64,000 nt of DNA from Anticarsia gemmatalis (GCF_050436995.1 NC_134762.1:10376167-10440166), one strand, 5' to 3'. Shown: positions 11,935 to 23,900, numbered from the stretch's first letter. A program made the numbers and translations. The notes: generated by a model not told the origin, from the sequence alone.

Positions 11935-12305
11935 ATTAACTGGATTACGACTAAAATAGTCTGCGCGTGACATTCATGTCCTTTACCCTTACGGTACTCC
12001 AGGGTTAAGTTAAAATCATGTAAATACATCCACTATCTGGCAACACGTAGCAATAGATTAATTTTTCTGTTGCGTGAACTTAAGTGAATTACGGTCAGTA
12101 ACCACTTTGAAGAGAATACAGCCTAAATAATGTCTGTAGTGCTGCAAGATCTTAACAGCTACTAGAGTCTCGAGCTCACACGAATGGTATCAAGACATCA
12201 CTCCCTAAATTCGCTTACTAAAATAGCCAACCACTCGCTTGAGTCCGTTTTCATGAACTTGAAGAAGCACCGCACCACACCCAACCGTGCTTGCGTCATG
12301 CACAC
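11935..12305 (-). pseudogene. Broken Ty3/gypsy RNase H and connection region
   Basis: The minus strand reads HDASTVGCGAVLLQ then VVGYFSKRI (12305-12208), a stop and shift, YHSCELETLVAVK (about 12190), then VVTDR (about 12085). After another shift it ends with LHDFNLTLEYRKGK (about 11965). These are the successive blocks of a Ty3/gypsy RNase H, and the catalytic Asp, Glu and Asp are still visible. At least two stops and two frame changes disable it. Gag, protease and reverse transcriptase are absent: only about 270 bp separate it from the right terminal repeat. It shares the minus orientation of the surrounding LTR-type element, so it is probably the remnant of that element's own pol gene. Confidence 0.8.
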
Positions 12306-12570
12306 GCGCTGCCACAGCCGCGGTGATTGCAGCGATGAGTTGCATGTGACACATTGGCAGCCGTCGGCTCGCAAGGCGTACGCTGTTGTTCCTCAACCAT
12401 CATAGACATCGACAAACGATATGTAGCTCAATAACTCCCGTAATCCGTATTTATAACAATAAAATACGCTTTTGTAAAATCTCATAACCGAAAATGTCAA
12501 AAGAAATGTCAAACTGCCGTATTCAATGGTCAGAGCGGAATAGAAGGCGTATGGTGTATCCCACTTCTGA

Positions 12571-12898
12571 TTTTAGGATAACCAGAAGTGGAAGCAAATA
12601 AAAGAAAATACTTATCACATAGAACAGTTTTACTATAAATCACAATCTTTAGCAAATTAACAAGCTCTTTACACGTACAAACTGAATCACTTCAAAAATC
12701 AATTACAGACAAATAAATAATGAGAAAAATACAGCGTGACCATTCAAACGGGCAGAGGTACCCCTTAGCTAATGAATCCTATGGAAAAGAGAGCTCAGAA
12801 TGAGCTCGCAGCCCTTTTATGGACTCGGTCACGTGACCAACGTCACATTTCTTTTACTTCCTCTAATACATATGGCATTTCTTTTTCTTCCTCTAACA
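12571..12898 (-). repeat. Terminal direct repeat, right copy (5' LTR in minus orientation)
   Basis: The sequence is identical to 7725-8052. On the minus strand the bases that follow it are TCAGAAGTGGGATACACC. Confidence 0.8.
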
Positions 12899-12910
12899 AT
12901 ATATAAAGAT

Positions 12911-15900
12911 TTTGCTGGTACACGCACCTCTACGTCCTCTATTTGCACTGGTCAAAATCAGATAATAATATCTATTTTATTTCTTGTTATTTTAAAATAG
13001 TTAAAGTACAAACATTGGAATCAATGAATAGTATACTTTTTCCTTATTCTAAAATAGCTCAGAAATATCTATTACTAGAAGTGCGGATCGTGACACTGAC
13101 GCCGTTTATCAGGGTCACCGTCAATACAAAAAATTACTCCAAAAAATACAAAAGCAAAATATAATTCTTACTATTTAGCAGCGCTGTAATAGTTTGTTCT
13201 GTTAGTACCTTTGAAAACGCTCAATGTGTACTAACCTTTAGTTCTAGTCAAAGGATTCTTGGTAGAATTATTTAATAGTTTCATTCAACTCTGAAGGATA
13301 ATAAAAATAAATTATATCCATTGAACGCGTTACTTTTATATAACGAGTATTACGTTGAGAGAATTAAATGATCTTATTAATATAAATCTTTTGTTACAAT
13401 CGTTTTTATAAGTAATGGATTTTTTGTACTCTCATAGAGATCTTGGCTCTCAAAAATTTTACTTAGAACATTTTTTTTGCACTTGAAATTAGTAGTGGCT
13501 TATAATAAAATTGTTGTCAATATTTTAAGCTAGCCATCACATTGCTACTACTGAAGTAGTAAGTTCGATTTTCACACATTACAGTTTTTACGATCGGTAG
13601 TTGTTTTCCTTCGCAATTTGTGTCAGTTGATTGTATAACTCCTCAAGACAATCAAAAGACAAAAAGATTTTTTATATATTTTATTTGTTTTAAATTTTCC
13701 TCAAAGTCAACGTTAACACAATAATTTTATTCGCAGAGAAAAGAAATAATACAAATGACATAAGGCGTCAATTTATTAGAGTCAATTGGGGGTAAAAATG
13801 AATGGCCTCACACTAAGGGCGCTGTCCACCCCTAAACTTATAGAGAGAATAAATTACCATTTTATTACAACAAACGCGTTTGCGAATAAAATACGCTTAT
13901 TAATTGTCAATTTATACGGTGAATTAAAAGAAGTATAGAAATAAAGGTTCAAACTAGATTTTTATAGTTATCCATTACTTATCTAGTTATATACCTCGTT
14001 TTAGCCGTTTGGGAGATTATTTAAGAAAAAAAGATTATTCCCGGGTTTTTTATATCTGGTTGTGAAATTTCATCACAATCGGTTTAGTAGTTTAACCGTG
14101 AAAGCGGATCAAACAAACAGGCTGCAAATAAACTTTTGTAAATGAAACTAGTGACTTCACAACGAGTAACTCTAGCATCTGCTAGACCTTAATAAATATT
14201 TATAAAAACAATATAACCAAATCACAGTCAAGCCCGAGTGGGCGTCGTCGTAAATAATAAAAAAAAAATACGAAACTTAGTCTCTGACCGCGTCGACATT
14301 AAATCTTAATTTTAATTTACAAACTTTACGCGAATTCAACGAAAAGTAGTACTTTTTGATGCAAATTACTTTCAACTTTTCGGGCGTTTTCATTAAGGAA
14401 TCGTGGATGAATGTTGTATTAGGTTTTTCTTTGATTAGAATTTTGGGAAGTTAGCAAAAGTTCAGTGGTCCGTTCGTTTTTGTTGGCGCTAGTTCGTTCG
14501 GCTGCGTTAATTGTTAATAATGTTTTGCGAACGAATGACTGTTACTGTTTTGCTTTTGGAAGGCTTTTGCGGTTGCTTTGTTAGTAGTTAACGAGGAACT
14601 ATAAATTGGAGGTGCTCAAGGCGTTGAATTTTAGCATAAAATTATACTTCTATTTACTAGCGAAAACTCAATTAGAACAAAATTACTAGTGTTAAAATGC
14701 CACTAAACCTCAACCCACTGTTGAGCAAGAATCTACTTCTAATGTGAGGAAATAGTTAGGCCTTGAGTTTTTCACACTAGTGCTGTTTATGAATCACTTT
14801 GAGTAGGTACTTCTTTCTTTTAAGAAAATGGTGCTAATACATTATCAATGCCAAGTTCACAAAGCATATATCTTAGCAAATTCAAAGCAAAACGGAATAA
14901 ATACGAAATCGGTACGGCCATAAATTTATTCAGCATAAAACGCGCCGGCAGCTGAGCTTGCAAACCACATGCACCCGTGTGCAGTCTAACTACGTAATAA
15001 AATTCGTAGGCGGCTACGGAGACCGTAGAGGTTGGCGTAGCAGCTACGGTGCTACGTTTGTCAACTAAGCGAATTTTGAATAAAGTGAAATTGTATTGTT
15101 TTGTATTTTATGTTTGTTGTGATTTATTTGACTGAGATGTTTAAGTTAATTTTATTTCAAGGCTAACTTTTTAGGACGTTAATATTTTATTTTTTACGAT
15201 TGTTCAGTCATACTGTCATTCTCAAAGCTTTTAATAGTACCAAACGTTTTGCTTCATATAAGGAAACGCATTTACCTAAAAATATTTACAACAACGAAAT
15301 AAATTTATAGCAAAGCCCTGCAGCGCGATTTTTTCAATACACACAAAACAAATTGTCCATATTATAATGATATTACCTACGAAAATATTAATTTTCGAAA
15401 ATGCTGCTACAAAAACACAGTAGTTGTTTTTCTACAAAAGTTCATTGACACTGGTCAAGAAAAACGGCCAAAAAAGCGCCAAGTTTCAAGTCAAAGAACT
15501 GTCAACAATTTTCTTTCTCGTTATTTTATCAGAAACATGCTTTGAATATTCATAAAATGTGTTTTATCGATACTAAAAATGGAGTAACAGTATATATATA
15601 ATAAACTCCTATATATACATATTTCCCCTGCAGCGCGGGTTTTATGTCTTCTCATATAAAATTTTATTGATAAGAAAATTTCAAATATGCTAAGTTGGAT
15701 AGTAAAATGTGCATATTTTAATGTTAGAACTATACTTGTATGAGAATCTCGGGTTTAACATATGGATGTGGTGAAGGGTAAAAATATGTTCGAATAAAAA
15801 TGAAAGCGTCGTAATTTTAAGTCTATTTTTCTTACTTTGTAATCCTGATGTATGAATGTGGTTGAAGCAAAAGAATTGTGTAAAAAATATCATATGTTTT

Positions 15901-16374
15901 CTAGTTTCTGTCCTTTCTGAAAATAATATTGTACAAGTGTTTGTCATGATATAGTAGATTGCAATATAGATGTAAGAAAGGTCATTGTCCAAACAATTGT
16001 CAAAACCTTTCTCGCTTTCCTGGCTTTGGTAGCAGAAACGCGTAAATAATAAGTTGTTATTTAATTTGTTATTCATTGATTTTAATCAGCCTAGCGTTAA
16101 ACAAAGCTAGCTACACGGGTAATTAGTCGTTATTTTTTACTTAATTTAAACCATACATTCTCTAGAGTATTTTACTGTATAAAAATGAAGGACTCATTGC
16201 CTTCAAAGCTACATTTTAAAACCACATTCCGAATCAGAAACAAAAGTCAAGCGTTCCATTAGTTCAGAGTTTGCAATGATAGTTGTAAACTTGGCCCTCG
16301 CTCTACCGAGTGTTTTTTCAATACAAAGAAACAAATAACTTAATATACAAAAATATAACTTGTTGACTTTTGAC
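12911..16374. other. AT-rich noncoding DNA with minor repeat fragments
   Basis: About 14070-14125 (TCATCACAATCGGTTTAGTAG...CCGTGAAAGCG) is an old interspersed repeat fragment. About 15008-15056 is rich in GCTACGG/CCGTAGC and weakly self-complementary. The 128-residue minus ORF at 15690-16076 shows no family resemblance. Confidence 0.45.
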
Positions 16375-16761
16375 TACCTTTGTCGTGCGGTCGTTATTAT
16401 ATCCGACTGCTGATTAAGAGATCTCGGATTCGATTCCCGAATTGAGCAAAGTGGTGTTGGCCTTTTCGAAATTATATTAGATATTTCTTAATAGTTGCCT
16501 GCAGTTTGGTTTGCGCTTAGTAAAAAACAATGAGCTCGCCTACTGCAACGTACTTTTCTAATTTATATTAGAGTATTTCTCAATAGTAGCTCGGAGTATA
16601 GTAACGTGCTCGGTATGTGGCCATACCATGGCATACCATATAATAGGGGGCAAACCTCAATAGCTTTGCCCCCTATTACATGGTATTATCATTGTTAACA
16701 ATGAAACGCAGGTCTCTTTCATACATCTCTGCCTACACTTTCGGGTATAACAAACGTGATA
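16375..16761 (+). repeat. SINE D, longest uninterrupted copy
   Basis: The head has a box B GATTCGATTCCCGAATTGAG (16428-16447). The body TTATATTAGATATTTCTTAATAG occurs twice in slightly different form. The tail ends CTGCCTACACTTTCGGGTAT...GTGATA. Confidence 0.75.
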
Positions 16762-17009
16762 TCTATACTAATATTATAAAGCTGAAGAGTTTGTTTGTTT
16801 GTTTGAACGCGCTAATCTCAGGAACTACTGGTCCGATTTGAAAAATTCTTTCAGTGTTAGATAGCCCATTTATTGAGGAAGGCTTTAGGCTATATAACAT
16901 CACGCTACGGTCATTAGGAGCGGAGTAGCAACGAAAAATGTTACAAAAACGGGGAAAATTTTGACCCATTCTCTTAGGTGACGCAAGCGAAGTTGCGCGG
17001 GTCAGCTAG
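16762..17009 (+). mobile_element. Helitron A at the very end of SINE D
   Basis: It starts TCTATACTAATATTATAAAG after host A 16761 and ends GCGCGGGTCAGCTAG before T 17010. The 3' hairpin CGCAA-GCGAAG-TTGCG is complete. Confidence 0.9.
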
Positions 17010-17452
17010 TTACGTATAAAGATAAAACTTCATGTTCATTCATAAACATTTCATTTAATAACTTCATTTACGTTTTATTCTCGAACATTTTAAATGCTTT
17101 TATTTTATTTGTGCTTTCGAAAGTCTTTAAAAGTTTATTGGCATTTAGTTTTAAAGCTTTTGAAGTTATAAATAGGTATATGGGTGGTAATAAATCTCGA
17201 CGAAAACTAAAGTTAAGTCAAGATTATTGTTCAAACTATATGTATTTATTTATTATGGTACTTTTTTGTGAATTTTAGACGCAGGGTCGAAATAATAAAT
17301 TATAGATTTCAACAATATTTTTTGTTGGGTTATCAGACACACCCGATACAGCTGTATTAATTTTAAGACAAAGTTTAAACGAAATTCAATGTAAATTATC
17401 CCTTATTTTAAAATTCACAAGCGCTTAAAATTATCATAGTATTTTTAATTTT
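17010..17452. other. AT-rich noncoding DNA, nothing recognised
   Basis: No repeat family or exon-like sequence was recognised. Confidence 0.5.
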
Positions 17453-17655
17453 TGACTGCCTCCGTGGCGCAATTAGGTAACCACGCCGCTACCATTGCGT
17501 CGAAAAGTCGTGGGTTCGATTCCCAAACGGGACAATTAATTGAGCGACCCACTAATATTTTTTTCGGATCTGATTGTACTTCGAGTTCGTTGTTTGTATG
17601 TATGTAATAATCCCCGCGACACAAGAGCAATTGTTAGTGCGGGAGTAGTCTTTTT
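17453..17655 (+). repeat. SINE B, near full length
   Basis: It starts TGACTGCCTCCGTGGCGCAA, with box B GGTTCGATTCC at 17512-17522. The body contains CGACACAAGAGCAATTG and ends GTGCGGGAGTAGTCTTTTTT. Confidence 0.9.
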
Positions 17656-18651
17656 TAGATTTAGATATAGAATTCAAGCACTTCTATTTTAACATTTAAA
17701 ACATTACTATACAACCACAATCTAAACGACACCTAATTAAAACTGAACGCTATCGAAACAAAAACTAACAACACATCATAACAGTAGTTTGGTAAGTATC
17801 TGTGAAAGTTAGCGAACACATTAAGATAAAAGAGAGAGGTCAGATCTGTGCCAACTGCGAATAAAGGGACGTATGGAGTAAGCGATAAAGGTTTCTGTTG
17901 AACACCCTACTATTGGTCCGTAGTTTTATAACGAGAGTGGTTGTAGTTATACTTAGAGATAGACAAATAAAGTGTTATACTATGTATTTTAAACCTTTTC
18001 TTCCAAAGATTTCAAACTTTCGTGACTTGTACACATAATAATAGAATGTGACGGGTCTTAAACGCTATTGAAAATTTACGGGTTTCGAATTCATCGACCA
18101 TGGTCACACGCTGACAAACTCCAGCCCGCAGCGGTTAGCAATTAATGATTTTAAACTCGCGCGACTTGAACACTTAATTACTCTACATATTGAGTTTAAG
18201 ATTCATTGCACATTATACTTAATCCAATTTCTTCAAATTTTTCAATGACACGTGTTTATACTTCAGCAGATATAAAATTAAGGATTAAAATAACCTAAAC
18301 TGAAACGAATAATTAGCTATTTTTATTATCTGAACTTACAGCTAACGAACTGTATAGACACTTACTCTATAGCCACTTCGCTCGCCATATCGAAAGCTCT
18401 TCAAACAAATAGTAGGGGTTATAAACTTTTGTACATTTGGCTGCAGATAAGCGAGCCGACCTTCATGAAGTAAACCCTTTAGGTTTATATCTTAGTGCAG
18501 ATTTATTCACAGCCGTCTGGGAGGCTGCTTTATACAAAGTGTTCTAGTGAATACGATGCCAAGAGTTAAAAAGATTATGACAGTTTGGTCATAGTAAGGT
18601 CAGCGTAAATGTAATAAAAATATTTCTACGTAAACTATTGCGTTTGACCAA
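17656..18651. other. Noncoding DNA, nothing recognised
   Basis: AT-rich, with no ORF of note. Confidence 0.5.
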
Positions 18652-18773
18652 CATTTTTTTGCTGTTTGTATATTGTCAAATTAATTAATGTCAAATTAGC
18701 GTTTACTTCTTGACCTGTATGCTAAAAATGATGATTCGTTACACATGTTCAATATACAAACAGCAAAAAAATG
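18652..18773. mobile_element. Short MITE-like element with perfect 24-bp inverted ends
   Basis: The arms 18652-18675 (CATTTTTTTGCTGTTTGTAT...) and 18750-18773 are exact reverse complements around 74 bp. Complementarity continues imperfectly outward. No clear target duplication was found. A second small palindrome (CAACAGATTACCTAATCTGTTG) follows at 18780-18801. Confidence 0.65.
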
Positions 18774-18801
18774 ACAAATCAACAGATTACCTAATCTGTT
18801 G

Positions 18802-20469
18802 AAAACACTCAAACAAACGCAAAGAAAAAATGTATAAATACGGTGAAATGATTTGATAATGGAAATTGCTTAGTTGAGCTGTACTACTCCGCGTGGATGT
18901 TATTTGAGTGAGAAATGAAAAATAGACCTAGGTTTTTTTAATAGCGAAGTTTGATCCTGAGTTTTCAACTGTTTGTTTTTTTTCCTTCTGGATACATTTA
19001 TTGTTTTTGCACTTGTAAAAGCTGCATAACAAAATGTAATTTTTATTTAAACTAAAACTAAAACCATCGAACCAGCCAATGCCAAGTCACTAACAGCCTT
19101 ACTTTACCCTCTCACCTTACCAAAAAGATCACCTTTCAAGTTCCCAAGCGTATCAAAACAAATTTCACTCGTACAGCCTCCCGGAAATAGGTGCAAACAG
19201 GAAGTGACGTGCACGAGCGCTATAATATGTAGTTAATGAATGAATGGCGACGTTAATTGTTTGAAGGGGAATCTTATGACATCAGGGATGTATACTTAAC
19301 AACTGTTTTTCGTTAAGGGTTGCATAGGGGTGGTTTAAGTAGGTATATGTATAAAGTAGCGCTATTTATGGAATAATGTGCCTATTAGTGTCAGTTGGGA
19401 TTGTGGATAGATTAGAATTTCAATTGTAATATTAGATGACAGACAATTTGTGTGCGTATTGTAGTGTGTTTATTATTTTATGTTGAATTTGAATAAATCA
19501 AGAGCACATGTATAATAGCTGATCTATCTTGAGTTTAAGAGCACATGTAATATAGTTAGAGTTGGTAGTGTATTTTATCCCAATACCTGAATGATTATGA
19601 CATTAGATTACTAATGTATCTCAGAGAATGTGCCTTACACATAGAATTATCCTGCATTTTGCCGTTCGCGAGTTCAACAATACAGTCAATTCAGTTAACT
19701 AACAAACGTCGCGCGTGTCACACATTGATCTTAATTTGCACACACCCAATATAAAAAAGCTGTAAGCTCACATTTGCTAATGCTTTGCTGCATACCCCAC
19801 GCACAGGAAAACGAATAAAAATACAACTGTCTACGTATTAAATGAAAATAATCTGTGGCTTATTTTTGGTTTCCCGTTTTCGTATGCTAATAACATTTTT
19901 TCGTAATAAAACGATTTTCCGACAAAACATTGTCTATTTAAAGAAGGAGGAAACGACATAAAATCCTGTCATCTGGGTATTGTTACTGGAAAATAATTTG
20001 CAAAATGGCGGCTTGGAACAAGGCTCCATCGTGACACAATTACCCTGTGTTTTTAAGGTAATATTAAGTTAATTGATATAATTAAGTAATTTTGGAGAAT
20101 ATGCTTAAATTTTACGGAATTTTGAGCACATTTGGATAAGCACAGTTAATAAATAAACAATTTGTTAATTGACTTGAGATGTGATGCTTATAATAGTTAG
20201 ATGGACAGTTACAAATCACTATTAAGCAGCTGAATTTAATTTTTGACATAATGTATACATATTCTTAAATAATCTTATTGTTTGGTTAATATCACAATAT
20301 ACTGTCGTCTTCTAGAAAAATGATTTCGAAATTATACTTACAAAAAGCATGAAAACCTCTTTTGCTGACGGATCTTTACTTTAAAAGTTTGTTCAACTGT
20401 TCATTTACGTTAACGTATAAAAAACGGCTAACTAATGCAAAACTGGATTGAAGCATCTCAATGCCCGTA
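18802..20469. other. Noncoding DNA, nothing recognised
   Basis: No exon-like sequence or repeat family was recognised. Confidence 0.5.
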
Positions 20470-20721
20470 TCCATACTAATATTATAAATGCGAAAGTAAC
20501 TCTGTCTGTCTGTCTGCTACTCAATTACGCCTAAACTACTGAACCAATTTGCATGAAATTTGGTATGGAGATACTTTGATACCCGAGAAAGGACATAGAC
20601 TATATATCATCACGCTACGACCAAAAGGAACCGAGTACCAGTAAAAAATGTTACAAAAACGGGGAAAAATTTCACCCATTCTCTCTTATTGGACGCAAGC
20701 GAAGTTGCGCGGGTCAGCTAG
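20470..20721 (+). mobile_element. Chimeric Helitron: B-type 5' half, A-type 3' half
   Basis: It starts TCCATACTAATATTATAAAT and GCGAAAGTAACTCTGTCTGT (B type), then switches to TATATATCATCACGCTACGA and ends GCGCGGGTCAGCTAG (A type), between a host A and T. Confidence 0.85.
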
Positions 20722-21370
20722 TGTTAAATAAATGATCCAATCCTACTCTGATCTAATACCAATATCTCCCATAATAATTTATTTACCAGCCAATATTCAC
20801 AAGAGAGATTAACCAACTCATTGAATAAATATAGGCATTTAATTATTCAATAAAAATAGTGGTTTCCTGCGAATACAGCGTAAATAAGGCGATTTAGTCG
20901 TTCAAACTGAATTTATAATTCAGCCTCGAGTGTATTTACTATTTTGAACGTTTTTTTACTTTCTGTTATTAGATTTAATTTTATGTTTACGCGGATTAAG
21001 TATCAACTTTAGTGTTTTTGTATATCGTAATGCGTAGTGCTACGGTTATGATTATTTATTTTATTTACTATCATTTGTTTTCAGATAACAAAGACCTCAT
21101 TTTAACCTAGGAATACAAATTATATTGTAATATAGCAAATTAAGAATAATAGCGTAATTTTATGTCATTCGATTTCTTTTATAAAATTTATGAACATATC
21201 TTCAGTGTTTAAAAAAGTTTCCCCCATGACCCGTAATTTTTTTCACCCTGTATATTATCCTACCGCTCAGACCGCAGTGACAGTTCTAAAACTATAAAAT
21301 ACATAGAAAATAAAATATTAACCTTTCAATTTCATAAATAAAAACTTTATTTAAAAAAGCTTTTTTCTTC
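20722..21370. other. AT-rich noncoding DNA, nothing recognised
   Basis: No exon-like sequence or repeat family was recognised. Confidence 0.5.
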
Positions 21371-21628
21371 TTATTCTTATCGTATGGTTAGTGGTCAACC
21401 TAGTGTCAAAGTTGTTCAAGCCGCCCGAAGGCCTTTGACGTGGCTTAACGACTGTTATCTTAATTGACAACAACCGGGACCGACTTTTTACGTGCCCTCC
21501 GAAGCACGGAGACGCCATGTTCAAATACCACTATGCGGTCACCCATCTTTGGAATGACCGCGCCAAGGTTTGCTTAACCCACAGATCGTTTACCGACCGG
21601 TGAGCGCAACTGGCTACGGGCGCCTCAA
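21371..21628 (-). repeat. Family C repeat, minus
   Basis: It has the signature GTCAACCTAGTGTCAAAGTT, GTGCCCTCCGAAGCACGGAG and CCCACAGATCGTTTACCGAC. The outer end is a TTCTTATTCTTATCG simple repeat. It is probably the 3' end of a LINE or a SINE that ends in a GATA-type microsatellite. Confidence 0.75.
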
Positions 21629-21857
21629 AAAGCTTTGATATACTATGCTCGCGATGAAATATCTTGTTACTTTAAAGAGTGAATTAGTTATGAGATAATC
21701 TTAGAAAATACATCATAAGCTAGGTTGTATGAAAAATACCGCGCTGTTTGCTTCTTAGAGATTGTTAGTCTTTGGAAACGCGGGTTTAAGTAATCCTTAA
21801 AATCTTTAGCGGGTAAACCGACGTTGGAGGCGTAACGTGTAAGGAAATATAATATGA

Positions 21858-22071
21858 CTAGCGGACCCGTCAGACGTTGTCCTGTCTAATAAATTTTATT
21901 AAAAATTAATTGAAAAAACATTGTCCAGCGGACAAAATTGTGAATCTAAACCATTCTCAGATCCCCTTAAACACACACAAAAAATTTCATCAAAATCGGT
22001 CCAGTCGTTTAAGAAAAGTTCAGTGACATACCTACACACTTACAGAAGAATTATATATATATATATAAAGA
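21858..22071 (-). mobile_element. Helitron E
   Basis: On the minus strand it runs from TCTTTATATATATATATAAT to GACGGGTCCGCTAG. The hairpin GACAGGACAACGTCTG is near the 3' end. The host bases are A 21857 and T 22072. Confidence 0.85.
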
Positions 22072-22109
22072 TATAAAGATGAGAAAGTAGAAATAATATG
22101 AAACGTTAG

Positions 22110-22205
22110 TCAGAGTCCCCAACCCGCAGTTTTAACGCTTAATTGGCCAAAGAGGTGGAGTCAAGGCCTAGTCCTTTGCCCAGCAGTGCGTGGGACAATA
22201 ACGGA
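22110..22205 (+). repeat. SINE E tail
   Basis: GAGTCCCCAACCCGCAG then GTGGAGTCAAGGCCTAGTCC and CCCAGCAGTGCGTGGGACAA; it ends near GGAATGAAAAAAAAA. Confidence 0.7.
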
Positions 22206-23642
22206 ATGAAAAAAAAACTTATAAAGCAGTCAAAACAGACACTTATAGATATTTTGTAAAATTGTTTCCGTTCCTTAACTTTTGTGATAGTGATTTTATA
22301 ATCTAAGTGTTTATTGATAAAGTTTTACACGAAGATAGTTCTTAATGTACTCTACGGTCGGAGTCAGATCAGATAAGCACTGTTCATGGTCATATAAAGT
22401 AGGTGGTAATAGATTTATTTTTTATTAATATAGGTGTTAGATTTACGTCATCTAGAATACCTGTTGAAAGGCATTTGGTTTGAACAACTTATGATAATAA
22501 TATGACCACTAATCACACAATTTAATTTGGTTCATACTAATTTTCCTTCTCTTTTCTTTATAATAAGATAGAAAATGAGAGATAATACTTCAACTAAAAT
22601 ATCATGCTGTCAGAATTTTATGATTATGAGAATCATTTCATAAAAAGCTTTGATAAATCACGCTTTTGATGATATTAGGAGTAAAATTTATGAAAACGAT
22701 TTTCTAGTTGTAGGCTCCTATTATACGAGTGAATGGAACTAGTGGTATATTAAAATTGAATGAATGAAATGAATGGATCTATTTGATTGGAAATGAACGG
22801 GATTTACGATTAATAGATAATTAGAGTATTGGGCTAAACTAATCAGTGGTATTAGATTGGATGAAGTTATGGCATATTTTATTCAATAATATTAAAATGG
22901 TATTAAAAATGCCTAATAAAAGGCAGTATGAGCGATGAGTACGAATTAATACTATTCACTCGACTGCGCTGCATAAAGGAAGGTAATGAGTTTTATAAGC
23001 ATCTTGTACATATTTAAAACTTTGTAAGCATCTTATTATAAGTTATGTGTAGATTAGAATGCATTTAAAATACAAAAGCCATGGACTATTCCTAATACTG
23101 TTTTTTAATTTATTTCTGCGGTAGGTGTCAAAGTCAAAGTCAAATACGCTTTATTTTATTAACTTTAAAAGTATTGTCGTAGTCAGGTAATTTGGTGTGA
23201 AATTAAATAATTTCCATAAAATTAATCAGATTATGATATTATACGAATGAATCATATAAACGAATAAATTATTACACTTGTTAAACATGCTTATATGATT
23301 TTCATAAAATTAATATATTAATTATACAGAAAACACACACTTAATAAATATTCATTCATCACCTTCCATTGTAATGAGAAAATTTAATTATTCCGAGAGA
23401 TATAAACATTTTCCTGTTAATTTTTGAGTTAATTAACTAAAAGGACAGCGGACGGTATCAATCTTCAGGTTTTTTTGGAATAATTAATTCTTCAAGATTA
23501 AATTATTTAAGTACTTTATTAACATTAGAAAATAGGTTTCTCGTGAATATTTTTGATGTAAAAAATAAGTCAGCTCAAGTTTAGTAACATCTAGATGATG
23601 AAATATTTTTCCAGATTCATCACTTTATTATTACATCTTTAA
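22206..23642. other. AT-rich noncoding DNA
   Basis: A short GTCAAA triplication lies at 23127-23143. Nothing else was recognised. Confidence 0.5.
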
Positions 23643-23900
23643 GTCAAGGCGCCCATAGCCAGTTGTGCTCACCGATCGGTAAACGATCTGTGGGTTAAGC
23701 AACCATTGGCGCGGTCATTCCATGGGTGACCGCATAGTGGTATTTGAGCGGGGCGTCTCCGTGCTTCGGAGGGCACGTAAAAAGTCGGTCCCGGCTGTTA
23801 TCTACTAAAGGTAACAGTCGTTAAGCCATGTCAAAGGCCTTCGGGCGGCTTGAACAACTTTGACACTAGGTTGACCACTGACCATACGATAAGATAAGAT
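23643..23900 (+). repeat. Family C repeat, best copy
   Basis: It runs from GTCAAGGCGCCCATAGCCAG through AACGATCTGTGGGTTAAGC and GCTTCGGAGGGCACGTAAAA to GTTGACCACTGACCATACGA, and ends in GATAAGATAAGATGAAG. Confidence 0.8.

Larger units (their letters stand above)
7725..12898 (-). mobile_element. LTR-type element with identical 328-bp terminal repeats
   Basis: The direct repeats 7725-8052 and 12571-12898 match base for base at a constant offset of 4846. They are flanked by ATATAT on both sides, a possible target duplication in AT-rich Helitron sequence. Read on the minus strand, the repeat starts TGTTAGAGGAAG, as LTRs usually start with TG, but it ends CTAAAA rather than CA. No clear polypurine tract was found. 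A TCAGAAGTGGGA just inside might be a primer-binding site. The interior (4.5 kb) has no intact gag or pol. It looks like a large nonautonomous LTR element with secondary insertions. Confidence 0.75.
7412..12909 (-). mobile_element. Helitron E (parts 7412-7724 and 12899-12909) split by an LTR-type element
   Basis: The 3' end on the minus strand is GACGTCTATCGGGTCCGCTAG, next to host A 7411. The 5' terminus A^TCTTTATATAT is found only after 12898, next to host T 12910. Joining the two parts gives a complete Helitron E end such as those at 21858 and 26494. The split therefore records an insertion into an existing Helitron. Confidence 0.8.

Noticed and set aside
15690..16076. 128-residue minus-strand ORF
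   Set aside because: AT-rich composition, no domain, no splice signals, no conserved-looking motif.
16763..16969. Minus-strand ORF, and the similar one at 63580-63801
   Set aside because: Both lie inside Helitron A copies and share wording only because the repeats are homologous.
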